From Candidatus Saganbacteria bacterium (GTDB lineage Bacteria; Margulisbacteria; WOR-1; JAPLLA01), in NCBI GenBank assembly GCA_026387795.1, contig JAPLLA010000032.1, positions 1-35,507 on the forward strand: a stretch of DNA of 35,507 nt. Reading direction: 5' to 3'. This document shows positions 26,230-32,117 of this stretch, one piece after another; the stretch's first letter is position 1; each line of letters begins with the position of its first letter. The position numbers were made by a program, and so were the translations under genes. The notes under the pieces are model-generated. The model was not told the DNA's origin. It did no database searches and saw only the letters and a program-made list of their open reading frames with translations.

Positions 26230-26964
26230 ATGGAAATACTCCAAGGTAAAAACGTAGTTTTAGAAGCATTGCGCGCAGGCCAGCCTTTGCGCGAGGTTCT
26301 TTTGGACAGAACGCTCCGCCGCGATCAGGTAATTACGGAAATTTTTACCCTGGCCAAAAGCAGCGGGATCCAGGTTTATTGGTCTGACAAAAAGAACCTC
26401 AACTGCCTATCAAAAGGAGAGCGGCACCAAGGTGCAGTAGCGCAGCTTGCCGGTAGGCAATATTTGGCGCTTGAAGATATTTTGGAAGTAGCAGAGAAAA
26501 AAGGGGAGCAGCCATTTCTTCTTTTACTGGACGGGATCGAAGATCCTCATAATTTAGGGGCGATCATCCGCACTGCGGATTGCAGCGGTGTACACGGGGC
26601 AGTAATCCCAAAACGCAGGGCAGTGGGGCTTACTCCTACGGTTTCTAGAACTTCAGCAGGTGCTACCGCATACTTGCCTGTAGCCAGGGAAGCAAATATC
26701 AACAATGTTATCCGTAGTTTAAAAGAAAAAAATGTTTGGGTGGTGGGTGTGGAAGCCAGCGCAAAAAAAGCGTACACAGAAGCGGATTTTACCATGCCTG
26801 TGGCTTTGGTGATTGGGAGTGAAGGGGAGGGGCTGGCTGAACAAGTAAAAAAGAACTGCGACTTTTTGATTTCCATACCAATGTACGGCCATGTGAATTC
26901 TCTAAACGCTTCGGTTGCAGCTGCGATTGTGATGTATGAGGTAGTGAGGCAGAGAAAAGGATAG
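26230..26964 (+). CDS. rlmB: 23S rRNA (guanosine-2'-O-)-methyltransferase RlmB (TrmH/SpoU family)
   Basis: SpoU methyltransferases transfer a methyl from SAM to a ribose 2'-OH. The 244 residues comprise an N-terminal substrate-binding domain (GKNVVLEALRAGQP, then CLSKGERHQGAVA) and the knotted SPOUT domain with motif 1 LDGIEDPHNLGAIIRTAD, motif 2 VALVIGSEGEGL and motif 3 IPMYGHVNSLNASVAAAI. G2251 of 23S rRNA is the usual target. The last 16 codons recur in a second, degenerate copy at 27674-27725, beyond the lipoprotein gene. Confidence 0.93.
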   Translation: MEILQGKNVVLEALRAGQPLREVLLDRTLRRDQVITEIFTLAKSSGIQVYWSDKKNLNCLSKGERHQGAVAQLAGRQYLALEDILEVAEKKGEQPFLLLLDGIEDPHNLGAIIRTADCSGVHGAVIPKRRAVGLTPTVSRTSAGATAYLPVAREANINNVIRSLKEKNVWVVGVEASAKKAYTEADFTMPVALVIGSEGEGLAEQVKKNCDFLISIPMYGHVNSLNASVAAAIVMYEVVRQRKG

Positions 26965-26968
26965 AAGC

Positions 26969-27670
26969 GTGATAGGTTTTTCTAAAAACTTATTAGCATT
27001 AATGTTGCTGCTGGCCACTTTTTTGTTTGTTGGTTGCACGACTGTCCCGCCAGAAAGTACCACAATTTTGGGGCTGGATACTTTTACTGGAATGGAAATT
27101 ATAAATAACAGTTTTGTGATTTATCTTGACTATTTCCCACTTGCTACTATAGAGGGGCGTCTTATAGTAAGAAAAAATAATGTTGTTCTGGTAAGTGGGG
27201 TAGATTATGTTGTCCCTACTACAGAAGTGGATCCTATTACAGGATATGCTCGCGTTATACCTGAGACCAGGCTCCCATTTTTTATTAATACACGAGAAGA
27301 TTTGTCAGATGGATATTATACAGGCACGATCAAATTTTTAGATAACACCTTGTTTCCGACAGATGAAGTAACGGTGACTTATAACTACATGAAACCAACG
27401 GTTTGCACTTATTCCATCAGTGGGACAGGAAGTCGGGGACCGTACTATATTGCGAATCATCCTAAAATTGTTCCCGGGGAACAGGTGGTGACAGTGTGGA
27501 ATACTGGAAGTTCCAATGAAACGATCTATACTGGGAATACCAGTTTTGAGCCTGATATGGGGGCAACTGGATATTCTTTTGGTTATTATCAGCCCAATCC
27601 CTATATTATGTTTAATACTGCCCTAGATACTAATAAGCGTTTTAGCATTTCCTATCGGAGCGTGAATTAG
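26969..27670 (+). CDS. Lipoprotein: stand-alone copy of a module of the 1372-residue envelope protein
   Basis: 233 residues starting at GTG 26969 behind AAAAGGA. It has a short lipoprotein signal ending LATFLFVGC, with C23 as the likely lipidated cysteine. Residues about 33-232 match residues 490-692 of the large barrel protein (18524-22642) nearly end to end. Shared blocks include GVDYVVPTTEVDP, REDLS(N/D)GY, GSRGPYYI and EPDMGATGYSF. The overall match is more than half identical by eye, with no large gaps. It was probably made by duplication and given its own lipid anchor, so it may be a periplasmic partner or competitor of that protein. The gene lies between two copies of the rlmB 3' end. 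Confidence 0.85.
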   Translation: MIGFSKNLLALMLLLATFLFVGCTTVPPESTTILGLDTFTGMEIINNSFVIYLDYFPLATIEGRLIVRKNNVVLVSGVDYVVPTTEVDPITGYARVIPETRLPFFINTREDLSDGYYTGTIKFLDNTLFPTDEVTVTYNYMKPTVCTYSISGTGSRGPYYIANHPKIVPGEQVVTVWNTGSSNETIYTGNTSFEPDMGATGYSFGYYQPNPYIMFNTALDTNKRFSISYRSVN

Positions 27671-27673
27671 TTT

Positions 27674-27725
27674 TTCGGTTTTGCAGCTGCGATTGTGATG
27701 TATGAGGTTGTCCGCCAGAGAAAAG
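27674..27725 (+). pseudogene. Second copy of the rlmB 3' end
   Basis: This stretch repeats rlmB 26910-26959, differing by a 2-nt insertion near its start and a few substitutions. The last codons still read VMYEVVRQRK in both copies. The differences there (gtagtgagg versus gttgtccgc) are all synonymous, so the second copy diverged while still coding. It has no start and cannot be expressed alone. The two copies bracket the lipoprotein gene like the ends of an inserted cassette. Confidence 0.8.
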
Positions 27726-27816
27726 TTTTAATTTTATTTTAGTCTCCTAAAAATCCTAGAAAACCTGAAATTTTTAATACATTAAGCAGATAAGATAGTA
27801 ATAGCAGGAGGACTTT

Positions 27817-28803
27817 ATGCCTAGTTTAATGGCTTTGGCTGGACGCGGAATAGTGGCAGCAAAATTTAGGATCGCATTCCCATTTCTAACATCCAAACAA
27901 GTAAGAATATTAACTCGCAGGGCTTCTTTAGACGAGGGGATGGGAGAAGTAACGGTTTTAAATACTCCCAGGTTACGGGCATTGTTTGACGATCAGCTAA
28001 TGGGTTCTATTGCCGATCTTTCTGGACCATCTCATATCAGGCTTATCAAAGTTGAAAAAGGATTTATTGAAAGGCAAAGAGTAGTCCAGTTTGTCCTTGC
28101 CAATAAAGCTTTGGTTGGCGGACACCTTGGATTTTTAGTGGCACTGGGACTGGCAGCTCTAGCTTTTCCAGGAGAAGCAGGGGAAGTAGTTGATCGTTTT
28201 AAAGAGTGGACCACAGCCAATCCGTGGTCTTCTTCCGCCATTAAATTTGCTTTGCTGGGGACATATGGGGACATGTTGGGGGGCAGGGTGGCAACCGGAA
28301 AATGGAACTTTTCTTTAAGGGACAATCTTTCCAAGCTCCTTTATTGGGCAGGTGCTGGAGTTGCGATCAAAGGGGCTTTTAAAATTTATTTTGGCGGGAT
28401 GGATGTTTTGGCTGAGGAGCTCCCATTTTTAAAGACCCAGATATTCGGCTTATCCATATTTAAAGCATTTTTAACTTCGGCAGTTCTAAACTCAACTTTT
28501 TATCCTTTACTGGTAAAAGCGCATGCCAGCTACGACCAGCATGCAGAGGCTTTGAAACAAAATTTTAGCGTGGGAAGATTATTGACAGAGCCGCTCCGCT
28601 TTGCCAAAGATTTGGCAACCTGTAAATTCCTGAAAATTAAAAGGGACTGGATACCTCTGGCCAAAAGGTTCTGGCTGCCTGCGCACACCATTACTCCGCT
28701 TTTGCCGCCGGTGTGGCAGATCCTATATGCAGCGCTGCTTTGTCCGGTTTTGGGGGTGGATGTGGGGGTACGGGCTGCAGAGGCAAAGAAACAGAAAGCT
28801 TAA
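27817..28803 (+). CDS. Membrane protein, possibly Mpv17/PMP22-like
   Basis: A 328-residue protein with an AGGAGG ribosome site 9 nt before the ATG. The first 100 residues are soluble-looking with many basic residues. Hydrophobic segments follow at about residues 108-128 (GGHLGFLVALGLAALAF), 180-200, 220-240 and near the C-terminus (PPVWQILYAALLCPVLGV). NPWSSSAIKFALLGTYGDML and FWLPAHTITPLLPP resemble a conserved uncharacterised group that looks distantly like Mpv17/PMP22 proteins. That assignment is a weak impression. It appears to be a single-gene unit. A perfect 7-bp palindrome (GCTTAAG, A, CTTAAGC, 28798-28812) covers its stop codon. Confidence 0.7.
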   Translation: MPSLMALAGRGIVAAKFRIAFPFLTSKQVRILTRRASLDEGMGEVTVLNTPRLRALFDDQLMGSIADLSGPSHIRLIKVEKGFIERQRVVQFVLANKALVGGHLGFLVALGLAALAFPGEAGEVVDRFKEWTTANPWSSSAIKFALLGTYGDMLGGRVATGKWNFSLRDNLSKLLYWAGAGVAIKGAFKIYFGGMDVLAEELPFLKTQIFGLSIFKAFLTSAVLNSTFYPLLVKAHASYDQHAEALKQNFSVGRLLTEPLRFAKDLATCKFLKIKRDWIPLAKRFWLPAHTITPLLPPVWQILYAALLCPVLGVDVGVRAAEAKKQKA

Positions 28804-28824
28804 GACTTAAGCAAAACAGTTACA

Positions 28825-28853
28825 TTGCCATTCCCCACCCAAATTGATATAAT
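28825..28853 (+). promoter_or_regulatory. Promoter upstream of heptamer locus E and tRNA-Tyr
   Basis: TTGCCA (28825-28830), 17-nt spacer, TATAAT (28848-28853). Transcription would start at about 28860 and run directly into the heptamer array, two hairpins and, 230 nt on, tRNA-Tyr. It is the only good promoter seen before the tRNA. Confidence 0.65.
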
Positions 28854-28861
28854 TTCCAAAT

Positions 28862-28943
28862 TAACTAACAACTAACGACTGACAACTAACAACCGAAGGA
28901 AGTATTATTTAATAATTAGTTGTAAGTTGTAAGTAGTTAGTTG
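28862..28943. repeat. Inverted pair of heptamer arrays, CAACTAA type (locus E)
   Basis: Left arm: TAACTAA, CAACTAA, CGACTGA, CAACTAA, CAACCGA (28862-28896). Right arm: TTAGTTG, TAAGTTG, TAAGTAG, TTAGTTG (28916-28943), the inverse. The core is about 20 nt and AT-rich. The array starts at the expected transcription start of the promoter at 28825-28853, so the RNA would begin with a long hairpin. Confidence 0.85.
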
Positions 28944-28949
28944 TAGCGA

Positions 28950-29022
28950 CCCCGGCTTGCCGGGGGAGCGTGTTGTTCTTGGAGAGGTAGTCCCGCCTAC
29001 GCTAAAGCTTCGACGGGACTAC
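28950..29022. repeat. Two GC-rich hairpins between locus E and tRNA-Tyr
   Basis: First hairpin: CCCCGG (28950-28955), loop CTTG, CCGGGG (28960-28965). Second: GTAGTCCCG (28987-28995) and CGGGACTAC (29014-29022), a perfect 9-bp inverted repeat with an 18-nt loop. No T tract follows, so these look like repetitive extragenic palindromes rather than terminators. The rest of the 283-nt gap between the membrane protein and the tRNA is the promoter and locus E. Confidence 0.55.
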
Positions 29023-29086
29023 GAGTTTCTTGATAAATTAGGATTTTTAGTCGAGCTTGTTTGTATTGTAAAGTTTGTGTTTTTAT

Positions 29087-29169
29087 GGAGAGGTAGCGAA
29101 GTGGCCAAACGCACCTGACTGTAAATCAGGCGGCTTATGCCTTCGAAGGTTCAAATCCTTCCCTCTCCA
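29087..29169 (+). tRNA. tRNA-Tyr (anticodon GTA)
   Basis: The acceptor stem GGAGAGG (29087-29093) pairs with CCTCTCC (29162-29168), discriminator A at 29169. The anticodon loop CTGTAAA between CCTGA and TCAGG puts GTA at 29121-29123 with T at 33. The T-arm GAAGG/TTCAAAT/CCTTC is standard, and the long variable arm fits a class II tRNA such as Tyr. CCA is not encoded. The gene is next to an integrase gene and serves as the likely attachment site of the element that follows. Confidence 0.95.
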
Positions 29170-29181
29170 TTTCTGATTTTT

Positions 29182-29222
29182 AAGGGTGTTAACAGCTAAA
29201 AGTTAATGCCCTTTTTCTTTTT
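29182..29222 (+). terminator. Rho-independent terminator for tRNA-Tyr overlapping the integrase 3' end
   Basis: A 12-bp stem (AAGGGTGTTAAC at 29182-29193 with GTTAATGCCCTT at 29202-29213, two wobbles), an 8-nt loop, then a TTTCTTTTTC tract. On the other strand the 3' arm and T tract are the integrase C-terminal codons (EKEKGH and stop). Confidence 0.8.
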
Positions 29223-30375
29223 CTAAAAGATGCAGTAGATCTCCAGAATCCTCTTGGCTAATATTTTGGCTAATACTTGAAACTGCAAGTAAGCTTTTAA
29301 TGTCGATACTGTAGTCAAGCTGATTGGTCGCTTCACGCTTGTTTTGTTCATCTAGGTGGGCATATGTCATTGTGGTCTTAATGTCTGTGTGCCCCAGTAA
29401 TGCTTGCAGGGTAGTAGCAGGGATTCCTTTATTAAGCAGCTGCGAGGCAAATGTATGCCGCGTTAAATGTGGCGTTAAATGTTTAAGCCCTGCCCGTACC
29501 CGAGCCTTATTAAAAGCAAATCGGTAGTTTTTTATGGGAGAACCATCTCTATGACAAAACACATGGCCTCTTTGTTGTTTAGTCCTGAGAGTTATTGCCA
29601 TACTTCGAAAATCTATAAAGTGGTCTCTAAGCCACAACAATAACACCTTCAGAGGCCTATTGATCGGGACCTGATTTTCACGGTAAGTTTTTGTCATTTG
29701 GTTTACAATTACCTCTCTGTCCCAGTCAATATCGGCCCACCTAAGGCCACATACCTCTCCCGGTCTCATTCCACTATATATTGCAAAGAATAAGATAACC
29801 CTTAACCACGGGGTCGCACATTCCCATAGCTTTTTCATTTCTTCTGGCTTAATAGCTTGTTTGCTCGATTTTTGCACCTTGGCTTGTTCAATCTTTTTGA
29901 TAGGATTTTCTTTAAAATAGCATCTCTCTTCAATGGCTCTTCTAAATACACTGGAGAGAAAGGCGCGTTCAATGTTCGTAGATCTGGCACACAGCTTCTT
30001 TTTTCTTTCCCTCAAATAATCCTCTAAGGCCTTAACGTCTATTTTTGAAATCGGGGTTTCCTTAAAATATTTAATTACATTGTTAGCTGAATTTCTATGT
30101 GATCGATATGTTTTATCGGCTCGACAATCCCTACTCCAAGGGAGGTATCTTTCTTCAATATATTGGGAAATTTGCATTGATTTTCCTTCCGTCAATATAT
30201 TTTCGGCCTCACCGGCTTCGAGTTTATACTCAAGCTCCGCAAACCTACGTTTTGCTAATTCATAATGCCGGCCTAGGCTTTTCCACCTCTGTTTGCCGTT
30301 ATAAACGTAAACAGCGTAATATCTTGGCGGTTTATTGTTCTTGCCTTTTCTAGATCGTTTTATAAAACATGCCAT
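29203..30375 (-). CDS. Phage-type tyrosine recombinase (integrase)
   Basis: Catalyses site-specific integration and excision. At 390 residues it has three parts: an N-terminal AP2/arm-binding-like region (about 1-55, basic, YYAVYVYNGKQRWKSLG), a SAM-like core-binding domain (about 65-165), and the catalytic domain with R204 (SGMRPGEV), H303 and R306 (HLTRH), H329 (LLGHTDIKTT) and Y338. It is longer than, and different from, the xerD-like gene at 7108-7986. It ends 33 nt from tRNA-Tyr and its last codons form part of the tRNA terminator. ATG at 30375; 56 nt separate it from the upstream HTH gene. Confidence 0.95.
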   Translation of the reverse strand: MACFIKRSRKGKNNKPPRYYAVYVYNGKQRWKSLGRHYELAKRRFAELEYKLEAGEAENILTEGKSMQISQYIEERYLPWSRDCRADKTYRSHRNSANNVIKYFKETPISKIDVKALEDYLRERKKKLCARSTNIERAFLSSVFRRAIEERCYFKENPIKKIEQAKVQKSSKQAIKPEEMKKLWECATPWLRVILFFAIYSGMRPGEVCGLRWADIDWDREVIVNQMTKTYRENQVPINRPLKVLLLWLRDHFIDFRSMAITLRTKQQRGHVFCHRDGSPIKNYRFAFNKARVRAGLKHLTPHLTRHTFASQLLNKGIPATTLQALLGHTDIKTTMTYAHLDEQNKREATNQLDYSIDIKSLLAVSSISQNISQEDSGDLLHLLEKEKGH

Positions 30376-30431
30376 TATTTAATCCATTATTTTGCGTATT
30401 ATAAAGGCCTTTTCCTTAATCTCCACTCAAC

Positions 30432-30635
30432 CTAGGGCTCAATATATTTATTTGCTACCTTGTTTTCCAATTTTTTTAGGTCTTCTAATAGAGAGCTCTT
30501 CAGGAATTTGTACCCTTTACCAAGCCCCGATATTGCAGATAGCTTACCTAGCTGCACATAGCGGGTTACGGCTCGAGGTTGTATATTTAATAACCTTGCG
30601 ACTTGTTTTGACGTTAAGACTTCTTCATTATTCAT
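30432..30635 (-). CDS. Small helix-turn-helix protein, probable excisionase
   Basis: 67 residues with a MerR/excisionase-type HTH: LTSKQVARLLNIQPRAVTRY, then VQLGKLSAISGLGKGYKF, the turn and wing pattern of DNA-binding proteins in the HTH_17 group. Such proteins bend DNA next to attachment sites to direct excision, or act as regulators. It lies directly upstream of the integrase on the same strand, the usual xis-int order. Only a weak ribosome site (TTGGGAT) precedes the ATG. Confidence 0.75.
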   Translation of the reverse strand: MNNEEVLTSKQVARLLNIQPRAVTRYVQLGKLSAISGLGKGYKFLKSSLLEDLKKLENKVANKYIEP

Positions 30636-30663
30636 TGTTTATCCCAAGAGCACTAAAAACAAA

Positions 30664-30695
30664 AATGCTAGCTGTAAGCAATTACAACTAGCATT
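30664..30695 (-). terminator. Probable terminator of the 288-residue protein gene
   Basis: AATGCTAGCTGTAA (30664-30677) and TTACAACTAGCATT (30682-30695) form a 14-position stem with one mismatch and a 4-nt loop. On the minus strand the hairpin is followed by TTTTTGTTTTT. It lies between the novel gene and the downstream HTH gene. Confidence 0.65.
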
Positions 30696-30721
30696 ATTTT
30701 AATCATACCTCGCCCGTTAGA

Positions 30722-31728
30722 CACGGACATTAAAACATCAGTTTATGTGTCAGACAATACTATAATTTATATTTATACCTTTCTCTTCTTTTTACTAGCG
30801 CGTCAAGCGTTAGATCTGGATATTCTTCTTCAAGCGCGTCTAATATCTTTGGATTGGAATAGCCGTTCTTTGATAAATACGATATTTTCTCGTTTAGCCC
30901 TGGATTTTTAGGGGGTCTTAGGCTCGTACGTTCTTTGCCGTAAAGTTGTTTTTTGCAGAATTGAATTGCATCTTCCCAATAATAGCGAATGTCATCAAGT
31001 GAGGTGCTTAGGCCAATTTCAATAATAATTTTGCCTTCACTTTGATCTGGAATCATTTTTGCTCGCCATAATGGAGCATTTAACACGCCATAAAATATAT
31101 AAAATCGTATGGGGTCGTCCCATTCTGGGCCCAGCTTAAATTCCATACGAATGCTGCCTAGGTCGTTTTTGAAAGATCTCATGGTCATATAAGCAGCTCT
31201 ACCCTCTATTTTCCCAAGGCGGTAACATTGTAAACATAGACTATGTTGATCATTGATGTTTCTAGTTTTATGGTTGGTTTTAGATATATTTTTAATGTCT
31301 TTTTGAGTTTTTTCAACTATTCTATTAGCGCTATCCCGCCAGTCACTTGACCTCCATTTATTTCTAAATTCTTTGCATCGTTGGTTGAATGACTTGTTCT
31401 TTAAAAGTCCCTTTGCGATTTCCCTGAGTTTGTTTCTTGTTCTTCGTTTATATTCTTTTATTTTATACGGCTTTCCTTTAGGAGCCTCGTCAAGTTTTTT
31501 GAGTTTTTCCCAAATAGGTGCTAAGGGCTTTTCTTTTGCAAGTCTTTTTACATTTTTTAGGCCCTTTTTAAGTTGGGCAATTACATTCTTGCTTTTATTC
31601 ACGACGGTTTGAAAAGTATAGCACATAAATTCTATTGTTTTTTCGAGGCCATTCTAAAATTAATGGCTTATGCATTTAAATGACATACATAAGCAATGGA
31701 CATTAAATATGTTGATTTGATGTCCGTG
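30722..31728. repeat. Imperfect 19-bp inverted repeats flanking the 288-residue protein gene
   Basis: CACGGACATTAAAACATCA (30722-30740), and on the opposite strand CACGGACATCAAATCAACA (31728-31710), about 14 of 19 identical with the first nine exact. They bracket the gene at 30760-31626. No target duplication is visible. They may be ends of a small mobile cassette or, more simply, repressor operators, because GGACAT also occurs in a dyad in the divergent promoter region. Confidence 0.45.
30760..31626 (-). CDS. Uncharacterised basic protein of the integrative element
   Basis: 288 residues not resembling any family I recognise. Residues 10-135 are strongly basic and probably helical (KNVIAQLKKGLKNVKRLAKE, YKRRTRNKLREIAKGLLKNK). 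A CLQCYRLG pair of cysteines follows near 153, then a mixed alpha/beta part (MRSFKNDLGSIRMEF, IIIEIGLSTSLDDIRYYW). The C-terminal 45 residues (NEKISYLSKNGYSNPKILDA) look like a small helical DNA-binding unit. The ATG at 31626 has no obvious ribosome site, so a later start cannot be excluded. It is divergent from the 57-residue gene, with GGACAT operator-like sites between. A DNA- or RNA-binding role is inferred from charge only. Confidence 0.6.
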   Translation of the reverse strand: MCYTFQTVVNKSKNVIAQLKKGLKNVKRLAKEKPLAPIWEKLKKLDEAPKGKPYKIKEYKRRTRNKLREIAKGLLKNKSFNQRCKEFRNKWRSSDWRDSANRIVEKTQKDIKNISKTNHKTRNINDQHSLCLQCYRLGKIEGRAAYMTMRSFKNDLGSIRMEFKLGPEWDDPIRFYIFYGVLNAPLWRAKMIPDQSEGKIIIEIGLSTSLDDIRYYWEDAIQFCKKQLYGKERTSLRPPKNPGLNEKISYLSKNGYSNPKILDALEEEYPDLTLDALVKRRERYKYKL

Positions 31729-31754
31729 GCAAGCACAGAAGGCCAATCTAAAAT
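31698..31754 (+). promoter_or_regulatory. Operator-like dyad and promoter in the divergent region of the element
   Basis: GGACAT (31698-31703) and ATGTCC (31720-31725) form a dyad 16 nt apart. Immediately downstream is a possible promoter: GTGGCA (31726-31731), 17-nt spacer, TAAAAT (31749-31754), pointing to the gene at 31796. A protein bound at the dyad would contact the -35 box. The rest of this 169-nt gap is AT-rich without clear features. Confidence 0.45.
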
Positions 31755-31795
31755 GATACCTAATGGTTGTGGCAACAATAAAGGAGGTGAAATAT

Positions 31796-31969
31796 ATGGC
31801 CAATAAATTAAGGAACATTTCTGATGAGGCAGTAATAGAGAGATTTAACATACAGTTTAGCAAGGTGCCTCTCGGACTGGCAAAGAAGATTGTTGACAAA
31901 TGCGGTCAGAGAATAATTAAAGTTAAGGATGGGTACTCAGTTGTTCCAAAGACCAAGGTGAGAAGGTAG
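31796..31969 (+). CDS. Small basic protein, 57 residues, unknown
   Basis: The start is the ATG at 31796, 7 nt after a near-perfect AAGGAGGTGA ribosome site; an upstream in-frame ATG at 31763 lacks one. The sequence (MANKLRNISDEAVIERFNIQ, then KVPLGLAKKIVDKC, ending TKVRR) is basic at its end and probably helical. It is the first gene of the rightward unit, before the primase-helicase. Its size and position suit a small regulator or replication accessory protein, but there is no recognisable domain. Confidence 0.65.
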   Translation: MANKLRNISDEAVIERFNIQFSKVPLGLAKKIVDKCGQRIIKVKDGYSVVPKTKVRR

Positions 31970-31979
31970 AAAATGAAGG

Positions 31980-32046
31980 GCATGAGCGCTTGCAAGCATC
32001 AGTCAAGCCGCTAAAGCGCCAATAATGATCTTTATTGGGCTCATGC
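31980..32046 (+). ncRNA. Candidate structured leader of the primase gene (three-way junction)
   Basis: An outer stem GCATGAGC (31980-31987) with GCTCATGC (32039-32046), perfect over 8 bp, encloses an inner CGCTT/AAGCG pairing and a hairpin CCAATAA (32019-32025), loop TGATCT, TTATTGG (32032-32038). The three helices can stack as a three-way junction. There is no T tract, so it is not a terminator. It sits in the 148-nt gap before the primase start at 32118. Confidence 0.45.
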
Positions 32047-32117
32047 TACCGCATTAATATTTGAAGTTGATGCTGGATTAAGCGAGAGAAGCCACTATTA
32101 TTTAGGAGGAGAAAAAC

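Noticed and set aside
28798-28812. Terminator at GCTTAAG-A-CTTAAGC
   Set aside because: A 1-nt loop cannot form a normal hairpin and there is no T tract; it is only a short palindrome over the stop codon.
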